64,000 bases of DNA from Triglochin maritima (taxonomy: Eukaryota > Streptophyta > Magnoliopsida > Alismatales > Juncaginaceae): contig OY821786.1 in assembly GCA_963682175.1 (NCBI GenBank), positions 35,271,501 to 35,335,500 of the forward strand, read 5' to 3'. Shown here piece by piece: positions 40,354 to 60,320 of this stretch; position 1 is the stretch's first letter, and each line of letters begins with the position of its first letter. Both the position numbers and the translations under genes were made by a program. The notes under the pieces are model-generated. The model worked only from the letters and a program-made list of their open reading frames with translations, ran no database searches and had not been told where the DNA came from.

Positions 40354-43300
40354 CATTTGTGGAAGAACAAGAACTAAACTGTGGATCACAACTCAAGGTT
40401 TCTTCAAATTGTATCTCAATTTCTGCATCCAAACACTTTCGATGGAATTTGGTGAGGACCCAAATGAGGATTGAACTCTAGAGGGCAAAAGAAATTTAGA
40501 AAATCAAAAGTCACAAAATCTGATAATTAAACAAGAATATCACAAAATAACTAACATACTAAATAATCAAATTCAAACAGAAAGGCAAATCAAAGAAGAC
40601 CAGCAAAAAACTCAGAAAAAATACAAAAATGAAATAGAAAATACCCAAATGAAGGCAATAGAATCTCTCCATCAATTATAGCACACAAGAATTAAACTTT
40701 TGATTCAAACTCAACACTTCTCCACAACTCCTTTCTGATTTGGGCATTCTTTCTTTCCAAAAATTGCTGGAAAATTGGAAGAAGAAAAAAACAAGAAAAA
40801 TATGAGGAATTACTTAGAAAACCCTCCAAAACAAAGCCATGTGGAAAATTAGAGAAACCCAAGTTGAGAAAATGGCAGAAACCAAGTTGTTTGGACAAAT
40901 CAAAGAGACCCACTTGAGAAAACCAGAAACATTCAACAAAAACACAAGAAAGGTCTCATCTTTTGTTGCAAAAAAATAAGTATAGTTTAAATTGGTGGGG
41001 AAAAGTGGGAACTTGACTGAACCCAGATGAGTAATAGACTAGAAAAGTACTCCAACAATATGAAGTCAACAAAAAAAAAGGAGAAAACACGGAACAAAGC
41101 AGAAACACAACCAAAGAGAAGAGACCCAACAGTACAACTCACTCACATCACAAATCACATGGAAAGCCAAAACAAACAAACAAACAAAGGTGTTTGAAGG
41201 AGTCAAGAAAGTAGAATAAATTAAAGAGGAACTTGTGTTATACGGCAACAAAATGATAATAAACCAAGAATAATGATGGGAGTTTGGGTCAAAAGATTCA
41301 AGTCGAGTCATATTTTGGTTTGGATTTACCGAACTGAGCTGATTTTTTTTTCACGTATAATTTTTATGATAATCCAATACTATTATTAGATTTGTAGCTC
41401 TCTATTAGGCATTATAAGTCTGCTTATATTAATGTATGAAAATAGTTCAATTCGTGATAAAATAAAATAAAAACTGTATTAAAAAAACGTTTTTACCTTT
41501 TTGTATTTTCTAAGTAATTAACAAATAATGGTATCAAAGGTATACCAAAATTTAAATCGATTCGAGCTGAAATAATTTTGTTTGAGTTTGATTTGAAGTT
41601 TTCTACCAAACTCAAAAGCTGGTTTGAGTTTGGTTTGAATTTGAGTTTTTGTACTAAACTGAAATAATTTGGTTAAGTTGGCTTGATAAACCCTCAAAAC
41701 GTAATTTCTACGAAAATTTAGATTTTTATAGAATAAAATTCAACTATAATTATGTTGAATTTCGTCCCACCTACCTGAGAATGAGATGAGTCCTACTGAT
41801 CTTTCTCTACGCGGTTTGGCAAGAGTAAGACCGTTGTTGTCTTGTTTTCTTCACCAACTCTTCTATTCTATTTTATTCTTAATTATTATTACAAACATAA
41901 TTATCCTATTCTTAACTCGAGAACTGCGTTGGGCATGTGCCCACTTACAATATCGTACCATGTAAATGTTTTTGTTTTGCCATGCAAGATGGTCGTGTGG
42001 TCCATGAGAGAGAGCGAAGCATTAGTAAGTTCAGCATTTTCTTAAACTTTTTTTTTTCTGAATACCAACTATGATTAACATGACTGACGATCACAGATTG
42101 ATGATAGCTACATTTTTTTTCTTGGATTTCGTATTGTATTGTATCGATTTATATAAAATGTTAGAAACATTTCTAATTCATACGAATTTTCTGGATTTTG
42201 CAGTCAATTGTCCATATCTTCGGGAATCTCAGCTTCTGGCTAATGTCACCTCACATCACATCACTATTTCATCTGTTGACTTTTGACACGGGAAGGTAAC
42301 ACAAGACGATGTGATACTATTATAATGAAATGGTTTCACCACCGAAACATTGTGGTTAATTATGATAATTACGAAGAACGAAGATAAATTAAATGAGACA
42401 TATTCACACCAACACGACACAATATACATAATTTGATCATATAACTTGAAGTTAAACTCCTAACCTCGGTGTTCTCATCCAGTCAAAATCCATCAACCAG
42501 CGAAAGTGAGGATCGGCGGTCCGATTTGGACTATGACAATTTCCTATTGCTAAAGTTCAAGTAATAATCTTTTGGATTCAACAAATGAAAAATTACAAGT
42601 CTTAATCAAAACTTGGGTACATATATTGAGTCTTTGTAATCTCAATCAACCTATAAATTTATGTGCACCAACACACACTATATATGCAATGCATGAAGCA
42701 TGTTTGACCAATTTAATTGACTATCTAATATTAAGATGAATATGAGCCAATTGAATCGTGTATTAAGATTAATGTGACTATCTAATATGGTTGTTAATAA
42801 TCATCAAAATTAAAGTAGATTAAGGTACAAAAGCAAACAATATCTGACCATTAAATTTGATTAACCATAAAATCAGATGTTTTGGTGAGGCAAAGAAATG
42901 CATGATTTGATGAAATCACCACTCGTCGATCAAATTCACATCATTAACTCTTCTTACATGGATATTAATATATTATGTTACAGCAATGTACTTCGTATTG
43001 TTATTATCACAACACCAGTTTTGGTGAAAATAGCATAATTGGTGGAATTTTTTATCTTTTCAACTAATGGTGATAGTAATAACATTATTTAATTACTATA
43101 ATATCAGACTAAAGAAACAATCTAAAGTTGACACACAAAACCAAGATTGTTACTATAACAATTCACAACACCCAATTTCTACGACAAATAAAATAAAAAT
43201 GAGTTTTTTACTTAAGGTGTGTTTAGATTGGATTCTTGTGACGGGATTCCTGTGAGAATTCGGATTCTAAGTGAAAATGTAAGAATCATGATTCCTGAAA

Positions 43301-43894
43301 GATTCAAAATTCATTTGGATGGAAAAATAATTCTTTCTCATGATTCTAAATGTTAAATGATCAGTATGCTTATAGATTTAAATTTATATTGTTATTAGAT
43401 TAATATTGTAAGATATGATATGTTTGGATTAAAATATATATCGTAAATTCATCAGGTTTATTAAATAAATATCGTAAATTCATCAAGTTTATTAAAAAAT
43501 ATATAATATATATGACATTTATAGTTTCTAATTAGAAATTTATCGAATAAAAATATTAAAATATGAGGGTATTATGATAAATACAACTGAGAGTAATATG
43601 ATAAATGTGACTCTAGAATTTAGATTTTTGCAAGAAACTATAAAAATTCAACTTTTTCTAATTGGGGATTTTGGTTGGATTATGATTATTATTTTAATTT
43701 TAGTTTGATTGCTGTTCTTTCTGCTGTGAAGCCAAAAATTCTTGTTTTGTGTTGGCTTAGGGGGCTTAACTTAATGGGCAATTTATTGGTGGTGTTTTGA
43801 TTTTTTTTCCTTTTTTTGAAATTGTTTCATGATGTTGATTTATGAATTTTTGCATATGTTTAAGAAATAGGAATTTATAGATAAGGAATAAACC
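40354..43894. other. Divergent intergenic region (kinase / MAP65)
   Basis: It holds the promoters and leaders of two divergent genes. 41500-41700 is repetitive, with alternating GAGTTTGGTTTGA-type runs that resemble MITE interiors. 43215-43290 begins with a GGTGTGTTTAGATTGGATTC end-like motif, but I found no partner end. 43437-43500 has a two-copy repeat built on ATCGTAAATTCATCA. I found no gene with homology. Confidence 0.45.
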
Positions 43895-43924
43895 ATGGAT
43901 AAATCCAAGCAACCTATGTTGCAG
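43895..43924 (+). other. Probable original first exon of the MAP65 gene, donor apparently damaged
   Basis: The reading MDKSKQPMLQ resembles the N-terminal extension (M...DPILQ) that precedes ETTCGSLL in MAP65-3-type proteins. The exon should end CAG followed by GT, but the sequence reads TTGCAGTACTGA. One G seems missing between CAG and the GTACTG donor. Splicing at the remaining GT would shift the frame relative to the next exon at 44578. Confidence 0.45.
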
Positions 43925-44577
43925 TACTGAATCAAAATTTTCTTTGGTAATTGTGAGTTTCTGCTTTTGGTTGGCTTCTTCTGGCCTCCTGGATTTGGTT
44001 ACATTCTCCTTTATTTTGTTGAATTAGTTTCTAGGATTGGATTGATGTCTTTTATCTTAATGGATGATTGCATATAGGATCAAACTTTCTATATTGCAAT
44101 AAGTGTCTTGATGGATTGATGCATGTAAATTAATGAAAAGGATTATAGGAAATTAAAGTTCTTTGTAATGATTGTTCTTTTTGAAATAACTATCTGCTGT
44201 GGCTTTAAAATCCAGTTGATCTTGTAATCATGTAATTCATCTTATAAGTGTGCGTATAGACTTGAAATATGAGTTTTCAGATACTGGACGTAATATTCAA
44301 CGATCGATGAAATTTTGTGCCTATAGCTTTCTGAAACATAAGTCGTGCCCATTGGTTTGCAAACAATCTTGAATTCTAACAACATGCGGCCTAAGCCCGA
44401 GCAACGAGGCTCCACTCATTTTGGATGAATAATTTTTTTCCTATATTAATGCTATGTTCTGAAAAAAATAATGAGTTTGATTATTGAATGGATAGTATTG
44501 TATGAGAGCTCCAACTCAAGTCATGCTTGAATTATCGTTCTAAGAAATCATTACTTTCTCAAGATCAACTATTGCAG

Positions 44578-47500
44578 ATGGAAACAACCTGTGGATCTCT
44601 TCTACATGAGTTGCAAGTTCGTTTGGGATAACCGTTAACTATTGCATTTCCTTTTTTTCTTGATTTAAGTTAATCACTCAATTTGAGTTTTCTGCAGATA
44701 ATATGGGATGAAGTTGGAGAAAGCGATTTGGACAGAGACAAGATGTTACTTGAACTTGAACAAGAGTGTATGGAGGTGTACAGGAGAAAGGTCGACCAGG
44801 CGAACAAATCTAGAGCTCAGCTGCGTCGAGCTATTGCTGATGCAGAAGCCGAACTTGCTATCATTTGCTCAACAATCGGCGAACCACCAATCCATGTCAG
44901 GCAGGTAATATCACAGTATTTTACTATTTTGGTATCTATTATTCTCTAGGGGGGAAAACTGAAGTAATAAGATGGCTCAACATTGACAATCCAATCAGAA
45001 ATCTCACAACTTGAAGGAGGAGCTTATGGCGATATTGCCTCAATTAGAGGAAATGCAGGAAAAAAAGAACGACCGCCGGAATCAATTTGTGGAAATTGAG
45101 CAGCAATTAAAGAAGATCCGGTGCGAGATTGGCTCTGGAGAATACAACTCGAATGACAAGGTTCTGAATGAATATGATCTTTCATTGAGGAAGCTCGAAG
45201 AATTACACAAAAATCTAGAAGTACTACAACAGGAAAAGGTTGGAAATTGAAACTTTTTTTTTAAAGTGAAGCTAACTTTTGAGATTTCTGTGATAACAAG
45301 TAGACATCCGTGATTTCGTACTCAACAGGCTTTACGCCTAAACCATGTACTCGACCACCTCAACACTTTGAAGTCTCACTGTTTGGTACTTGGGATTGAT
45401 TTCAACCAAACTGTCAGAGAGATAAATCCAACTTTGGATAACTGTGAGAATTCAAAGAGTATAAGTGATGAAACTATCGGAAAGTTGTCTGCTGCAACCG
45501 AGAAACTACGAGATGTTAAATTGCAAAGAATGCAAAAGGTGTGATCTGATTTTCTTTGTGGTATTTAATCCTTTGGGTCTCCATTTAAGTTGTTTTAAAT
45601 CTTTTTTGCAGCTGCAAGACTTAACAACATCCATGTTGGAACTCTGGAATTTGATGGACACGCCTGTCGAAGAGCAGCAGCAGTTCCAGAGTGTCACCTG
45701 CAATATTGCTGCTTCGGAACACGAAATAACCGAACCAAACACGTTATCTTTGGATTTTATTAACCATGTGAGTTTGTAAATCTTATAGAAGAACCGATGG
45801 GTCTTCTTGACATCCATCACTTTGACAATATCGATGTCATACAGGTGGAAGCAGAAGTTTTGAGATTGGATGATCTCAAATCGAGCAAAATGAAGGAACT
45901 GGTAATGAAGAAGAAGACTGAGTTGGAGGAACTTCGGCGAAAGACTCACTTAGTTCCAGAACCAGATTCTGAAATAGAAGTTGCTGTAGAAGCCATTGAA
46001 TCAGGTATTTTGCTATTTGCATTTGCAAGATCATAACTAATATTATATATTGAATAATTGAACATTACAAACAGCTTTCAAGTACTGATAAATTACGAAT
46101 TGGTGGCACAGAGGACTTAGCAATTGTAGGCTAAAGAACTCTTAGTTTAAGTACAATGTTATCTAATTTTTGTAATAGTAATGCAACAAGCACAAATTCA
46201 GATTATGCTTGACTCCAATTTTCTTAACACAAGTTCACAATTGTCTGACACTGTTTATTTAACTTTTAGGCTTAGTCCTTCCCAGCATATAATGACTGAA
46301 GATGGCTTTAAGTGGTTAATTAAATGAGTTGGTTGATGGTTGATGAATTTGGTTCTAAAGTACTAAATGATGCAGGTGCTATAGATCCCTCACTAGTGTT
46401 GCAACAGATAGAAGTTGATGAATTTGGTTCTAAAGTACTAAATGATGCAGGTGCTATAGATCCCTCACTAGTGTTGCAACAGATAGAAGTCCAAATTTCG
46501 AAGGTGAAGGACGAAGCTTTTGACAGGAAGGACATTCTCGAGAAGGTTGAGAAGTGGTTGGCTGCTTGCGGTGAAGAATCCTGGCTCGAGGAATTCAGCA
46601 GGGTGCGCGATATATTGAGAAAATTTTCTTCTGCACACAAAGTTCTTTTCTTTCAGATATTCAAGAAACTATTATGTCTTCACAGAATGATAACCGTTTC
46701 TGCGCTCTAAGAGGAGGTCATCTGGCACTGAAACGTGCCGAGAAAGCGCGTGTCATCGTAAACAAACTTCCCGGTATGAGAAATCCAAATGTTATCTGAT
46801 TTCTTTTTTTTTTTAGCTCAACTTCTGTTTTAGTAACTCAAATGCACTTGTGAACAGCTATGGTTGATGCTTTGATCGCCAAAACTAGAGAGTGGCAGAA
46901 AGAGAGAAGCATGAGTTTCAAATATGATGGTGTATGTATGAATGCACTTTGAGTAATAGTTTGTTCTCTTTAGGAAGTCAACTCTCTCATTGAGTTTCTT
47001 GATTTGTTTTCAGATTCTACTTCTTTCCATGCTTGAAGAGTACATCTTTATGAGGGAGGAAAAAGAGCAAGAAAGGCGTAGGCAAAGAGTACGATTTTGT
47101 CGCACTTTTTATATATACTATACTGGCAATGAACTTATCGACATCATCGATAAATTGTCGAGGTGGTTGTTAATTGCAGGATCAAAAGAAGCTTCAGGGT
47201 CAGCTAATGACCGAGCATGAAATGCTCTTCGGATCAAAGCCAAGCCCCTTGAAACCGCCAACCGCCAAAAAGGGTCCCCAACCGTCCATGGGAGGAGCCC
47301 AGAGTAGTAGCATGAGAAAAGGACCCAGACCTTCCATGGGAGGCAGCCAAAGCTGCGATAGAAGGCGTACATTAGCTGGACCAATGTCATGCATTTCAAA
47401 ATCAGATTTATCTGAATCAACAAAAGCCACTCGAAAAGCCAATCAAGCTCAATCTTCTGGTTATAGTTAACTCTTAAAGAAACTACATTTCTCTCATAAA

Positions 47501-47914
47501 CAAACTTGTTCTTATAGAGCAGTTTTTGTTGTTTTTCTTTTTCTCTCAGGTAGCAGAGAACTCGATGAAGCTGTTGTATCGGCTAAAAGGCTTTCTTTTA
47601 GTAATTCTTCAGACCGACACGACGTTATGAGGAAACCACTCACTCTGATAACCGCAGTATCCTCGCCTTCCACCACACCATCCAAGAACAATAACTCTGA
47701 TACCACAACTTCCAAGCCAAATTCAGCTACTGATAATGAGAACATGACATCATTGGCAATGCAAACGCCCAAGACCCCTTACACTGTGGTAATGCCAATG
47801 GCGGTGTCGACGACCCCTGCAGTGGCTCCACACGCTATCGAAACGCGGGTCGTTGGGGAAGACATGGAGTACTCCTTTGAAGAGCGAAGAGCTGGTTTCA
47901 GCTTAGCCAGATAG
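44578..47914 (+). CDS. MAP65-3: MAP65-3 (PLEIADE)-like microtubule-bundling protein
   Basis: MAP65 proteins cross-link antiparallel microtubules; MAP65-3 acts at the phragmoplast midzone in cytokinesis. Exons: 44578-44616, 44698-44904, 44999-45238, 45329-45538, 45612-45767, 45845-46004, 46376 or 46451 to 46602, 46686-46773, 46858-46931, 47014-47088, 47180-47459, 47550-47914. This gives 681 aa with the second acceptor or 706 aa with the first. The N-terminal coiled coil ([36 protein letters not shown]), the middle ([10 protein letters not shown]) and the microtubule-binding core ([29 protein letters not shown]) match the family, as do the tail signature YSFEERR and GSKPSP. The core has LPAMVDAL where relatives usually have LPGM. 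ATG 44578 directly follows an acceptor-like TTGCAG, so it may be an internal Met used after loss of the upstream exon's donor. Confidence 0.92.
46339..46490 (+). repeat. Perfect 75-bp tandem duplication spanning an intron-exon boundary of MAP65
   Basis: Copies 46339-46413 and 46414-46488 are identical, and the period continues two bases further. Each copy has a TACTAAAT branch-site-like motif, a TGCAG acceptor (46375 or 46450) and the first 38 bases of the exon. The spacing is a multiple of three. The upstream acceptor adds 25 residues ([13 protein letters not shown] plus a second [12 protein letters not shown]); the downstream acceptor gives the family-like protein. Confidence 0.95.
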
Positions 47915-49115
47915 TAACGGTTGGTGTATGTTTGAATTGTCTGGTTGGTGTAAAGTCAATGGCATTGGGCTGATTGGAAAAGCTTGTTGGTATTTCCCAC
48001 TTCTTTTTAGTTTGTCTTGGTGGATTCAGAAGAAACTATGCTGTTGTTTCATAATGTGTTGGTAAATTCTTTGTGACATTTGATTGCCGAATATGTGTCA
48101 ATTTTTTGTGATATATATGGACATTGTATAATGATTTTTATGTACTTTTTCCCCATGCTTAGAGGCAAGAACTCTTAAAGAAATTAAGGCCGCGTATGGT
48201 TGATTATACTGAAACTGTTTAGGGACCCTAATTATGTCGATGTTTCACTGTGGAAACAAATTTGTATTACGCATTCCAGTCCGTTAAATCTTTAGATCAT
48301 AGACCAGGCTGGTTGATCGTAATCAAAAGTGAGATGTAATCTAATTATACTTACTTTTCATTACTTTTCAAATTACAAAAATGATCTAAATGGGTGGAGT
48401 TTGGTACGTTTGGTTGGAAAGTTTAGAAATGACAGGCTTCATATTTTTCTTTTTGATTTTTTGAAGATAAATACAGAACGTGCAATTGTATTAAGAACCA
48501 GAAAGGGAACAAAAATGAAATTTTAGTCCAAACGTATTGAACTCAAAACAATGCATAATCATGGAAATATTTAGTGAAAACCAATGCATAATCATGGAAA
48601 CATTTTGTGAAAACCCATACCTGTTCGCAATCAAAGCTTAAATATAATTAGTAATGATAAAATTTCTTCTAAAATGCAGTAACATAGAGAACGAAAACTT
48701 TAGGCATGAAACACATCTAATCTAATAAAAATAATGATCAACCCAAAATTGCCAAGAAACACGAGTTCTATCCAGGCAAGAGGATAAGTGGCAGTGAATA
48801 GCGAAAAGGGAGAGCATAGCCAGTTACCTGCTAAACTTTATAAATGCAAACAACCAAAAAAACCAGAAAAGTACACAAACATACTAATTATTTCGATGCC
48901 ATAGCACTAATGGCAGAGTATGTTTATGGGTCAAAACTAATAATTAATTTAATAATAGAATCTTAAAAAATATATCTAGGACAATTTTAAGCATTTCTTC
49001 AGTTATCAAAGGATTGGTGGTCGATATTTTTCCATACGGAAGACATTCTCACTACCCTTGTGAGAAGCAGCAGTGCTTGTTAGTCTTTGGACAGGATTTC
49101 TGACATCGTGTAGTT
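47915..49115. other. Convergent intergenic spacer (MAP65 / CK2 beta)
   Basis: It contains the 3' UTRs of both genes. A short imperfect tandem repeat built on AATGCATAATCATGGAAA lies at about 48549-48615. I see no further gene or bounded element. Confidence 0.55.
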
Positions 49116-56533
<7,418 letters not shown>

Positions 56534-57163
56534 GGTCGAACCCTAGGGTTTCGGATTTCAGATTTGGGGGTATCGGCCGGACGGGAAACCCTAGGTTGGG
56601 AAATTGGGGATTTTTACACTACTGCTTTCGCCCTCATCATGGGGAGGAGAGAGAGGAAAGGGGGATTGTCCGCTTCTTTTTCTTCCTCTTTTTTGGTTCG
56701 GGGGAAGTTTTTGTTTTTCTCCTGTACTTTTCAAATATGTCAATTCCGATACGAGCTCGAAAAAAAATCGACTCCGATACGAGCTGTCAATTCCTTTCAC
56801 CTTCAGTTCAAAAACGAAATCGCCGCCCCCTTTCCTCAGCAAATAAAATATCTTTCAACTTGCTTCGGTCAATTAGTGGACTCGAATCGAATTTTTTTAT
56901 TACTCAAATTATTTATTCATGTTTTTTGTATTTGGTAACAATATAATTGATGCTCAAAAGTTTAGCTCAATTAGGTTTGTTTACCTCTTAAATTTGACAC
57001 AATTACCAATGGTTTAGGTTTGCGTCATATTCCTATTGGCACAGAATTCCTTACGACTACAGGTGTATGACAAACTAAGCATAGCTCAGTTCGGAGAACA
57101 TTTATCTTGAGATATAGTCATGCAATGAATCGAATACTATAAGTCATATCCGCACGTTCGGAA

Positions 57164-58848
57164 TGTTGGGTTTTAAAACAAGTTGGATTTTACAGTAAAT
57201 AAAAACCTACACTATAGGTTTAGGAACATGACCTTAATCCGTATTTTGATTATTTAACTAACATAATATTAATCATAATCAAATGTAGAGTAGCACACAT
57301 TATGCATAAAACATATATTGTATTGTGCTAACATCTACAAGTGATTAAGACTCCATGAAGAACATAATGAAATCAAAACGTGTAATCAAACTACTTGAAG
57401 ATATATAATTTTACATTTTATTTGAGTCTTAGGAACTTATGTGAATTTGAGCATCCATAAGTTAAAATTTATTCACATACACACTAGGTTCATTGTAGAA
57501 GTCACACACAAAATCTCACATCAATTGGACTCCAATAGATCATTCAACCCTAGGGCGGAAAATCACTCAAACCAAACACCTAAATTGTCTGTGCTAAACG
57601 GTCGACCGAAACCAGTTTTCCGTTCGACCGTTTTTACTAGTTATTCGGTTAACCAATAGTGATTTCACCTAACTCCGTCAGTTGACCGTTTGACACGTAA
57701 ATTTCGGATGACTGTTAACCTTTATACAACGGTCGTATTCGTATTTTCTACCTAACCCCTAAAACACATTTGGCCACCGGTCGAACGTTGACCTGAAAAT
57801 GGTCGACCGATTGAAGACAATTTCGTGCACCAAAAGTGCATGTTATTTTCAGTCGAACGAACCGTTTCTTTGTGTTCAACCGATTACCTTTACCCTGGTC
57901 TAAACCTTACATCGGGCAACCACCTTCTAACCAGGTTTGACTGATGACTTAAGTTGTAACCCAATAGATTCGACCGTTGCTTAAAGTGGTTCAAACGTTT
58001 TCTTATTGTGAAGGAAAAAGTTGACCGTTTAGCCCGTCTCAGTCGACCGTTATGGGACAGAATTGTTGAACTTCAATTTCTTATTTGTGTATCTTACACA
58101 CAACTCATCCAATTCTTCCCCAATTGCTATATCTCTCTAAGAGCTTATAAATAGAGGTTCATACACCTTATTTACAAAACTCTCATACTTCTAATTGCTC
58201 CATACACTAGAGAGATTTCTCCAAATTTCAAATCCTCAATCCTACACTCAAGAGCTTAAACTTCACACATCTGATCAATTCCACATTATACTTAAGTTAG
58301 AGAATGTTTAATCTACTCAACTCAGTTGTCAACAAGCATGGGTTTCAGTGAAATCCCGAAACAAGTTGTAAATGTTTCAGTGAAAGCTCGAAGCGTCTTT
58401 CTCAGGTTGTGAGAGGAGGAAATTGAGTTCGACGAGGATTGTTCGTGATGTAAAAACTTAATCTCGACTCAGAACAAGATTGGATAATGAAGACATAGGC
58501 GGAGCTCGCGGAGTCGAGCGGAACTTACAAGAGATGAAGTATGCAGAAGACCGAACATCTATAAAACCTATCATGTTCACTTGTGTTTGATTGTTTTTCT
58601 CTGCTTTTTTTTATTGTTAATTTCATTGCATGTTTAGTAGAGATTAAACGGATTTGATTAGATAATTATGGTCATATACGATCCCACATTTAGGTAGTGA
58701 CACTCTAATCAGACATGGTTTGTGCGTTTGTGTTTTGATTTGGGTTGTAATAGAATTGACATGCTTATGACTATGGTCAATGCAAATCGGTCTAAATGAG
58801 GAAATATAACTACCCAGTCTTATTTGGTCGAAATTCTTTTAAAATCCA
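57164..58848 (+). mobile_element. Putative solo LTR or retroelement fragment
   Basis: A CGACCG-motif-rich segment (57600-58050) is followed by a TATA box (TATAAATA, 58146-58153) and a CT-rich transcript-like leader, the layout of an LTR U3-R-U5. The suggested ends are TGTTGGG at 57164 and ATCCA at 58848. The flanking pentamers CGGAA and CGGTC agree at only 3 of 5, so the boundaries are uncertain. No primer-binding site or gag/pol sequence is seen. Confidence 0.4.
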
Positions 58849-59130
58849 CGGTCCTGGTTTTTTGTTTTTCTAATTTTCTTTAGTTTTTTTGTGTTTTATA
58901 TTAAATTTATGATGTATTCTTTTTTTCGATGCATTAATATATAATATGACTTTGGTATCTTTTATTTAGCTCCATTAATATATAATTATATTTAGTTGGA
59001 ACTTTCAGAATTTTTCCTTAAGTAGTCGACTAAGCATAAACACATCTTTATAATTTCTAAGTTTTTATCATGATATTAAAGTACAAACAATTTGAAAACG
59101 AACAAGTTATTATTCACTCTTGTCCAAGGA

Positions 59131-59419
59131 TAGGGGTGTAAACGAGCATAGTCGAGCGAAATTTCGAACAATAAGTATTATCTTATGTTATTACTAAATA
59201 CAAAATAATAATTATAGAGCAATAAAAAATTTGAGCGAGCTATCGAACCACCTAGCATCAAATTTTTTCGAGTTCGAGCGGCTCGTTTACCGAACCAAGT
59301 TTGAAGATTTTTTTTGTTTTTCGTCAAATCCTTTATTTTCAAGTTAAACTAGAGTCGAACGTTTTTCAACTCAATAGTTCGAGTCAAACTATCAAGTCGA
59401 GCCAATGTTGACAACTCTT
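59131..59419. mobile_element. 289-bp hAT-like MITE upstream of the LIF2-like gene
   Basis: The left end is TAGGGGTGTAAACGAGC; the right end, reverse-complemented, is AAGAGTTGTCAACATTGGC. The flanking 8-mers TCCAAGGA (59123-59130) and TCCAAAGA (59420-59427) match 7 of 8. The interior has TCGAGCG and GTTCGAGTC motifs typical of this MITE type. Confidence 0.6.
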
Positions 59420-59767
59420 TCCAAAGATAACGAGTTAAAACAATTCTCCGGTCAATCAAAAAAAATGTCTTGAACACGTGTAACTTTTGAGTTGTTATAA
59501 AGAAATTAACACGAAAATGTTCGAAACACTAAGTAAGTCAAACAAATTGTTTTTGCACGACGTGCATGAAAACAACTCAACAACAACTAACTAAAAACGT
59601 AGAACAATTCTCTAGAAAAATGTCCTGACCACATAACTTTTGAGTTTTTTAATTGAATCAAACACAAAAATCATAAAAAATACGACAAAATCATTTTTAA
59701 CTTTCCCTTCAAACTCTCCTCATAAAACCCCCTCAAATCCTCAATCGTTTCGCCCAATTCTCCCAAA

Positions 59768-60320
59768 TTAGGGTTTCTCTCGAATTAGGGTTTCTCTCGA
59801 ATCAGGGTTTCTTCCACCCCAATCCCTCTCGACCATGCCTCCCAGATCGGCGAAGAAGGGCTCCGCCGCCGCGAAGAAGCCGCCGGCGAGGGCTGCGAAG
59901 ACTCCACCGGCGAAGCCAGAGGACGCCAAGGAGAAATCCCCGGTTTCGGCCCTGGAAGTCGAGCCGGAGGTCAATGGCGCCGTCGCCGCAAGGGGAGGTA
60001 CGGTTTTGGGAGGTGGATCGGGTTGAGATTGTGGTTTCGAGAGGTGGGACGGTTGGAGGTGTAGGTTTTTAGGGTTTTGAGAGGTGGAGCGATTGAAGGT
60101 AGTGTTCTTTTAGGGTTTCGAGTGGTGGATTTGCTTAAAGATGTCTTTTTAGGGTTTTGAGAGGTGGAGCGATTGAAAGAGTTGACTTTTTAGGGTTTTG
60201 AAGGGTGGATTTTCATAAAGATGATGTCTTTTTGGAGGTTTGAGAGGTAAGCGCATGAAGGTGTTGTGTTTTTGGGTTTCGAATGGTAGTTTGCTTAAAG
60301 ACGTTGCATTTAGGGTTTTG
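59768..60320 (+). promoter_or_regulatory. Telobox-bearing repeats in leader and intron 1 of the LIF2-like gene
   Basis: TTAGGGTTT occurs at 59768, 59785, 60069, 60110, 60149, 60190 and 60310. The first two belong to a 17-bp tandem repeat in the leader (TTAGGGTTTCTCTCGAA). The others sit in an imperfect ~40-bp array in intron 1 (about 60002-60320), whose units alternate between GTGGAGCGATTGAAAG and GTGGATTTGCTTAAAG forms. Teloboxes are known plant cis-elements for growth genes and for TRB-mediated Polycomb recruitment. Confidence 0.7.

Larger units (their letters stand above)
56534..59834. other. Divergent intergenic region (CK2 beta / LIF2-like)
   Basis: It contains the CK2 beta promoter (56534-57000), a probable solo LTR or retroelement fragment (~57164-58848), a hAT-like MITE (59131-59419) and the LIF2-like promoter and leader. 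No ORF here has recognisable homology. Confidence 0.6.

Noticed and set aside
43215..43720. MITE-like end GGTGTGTTTAGATTGGATTC upstream of MAP65
   Set aside because: No matching inverted end or flank duplication could be found downstream.
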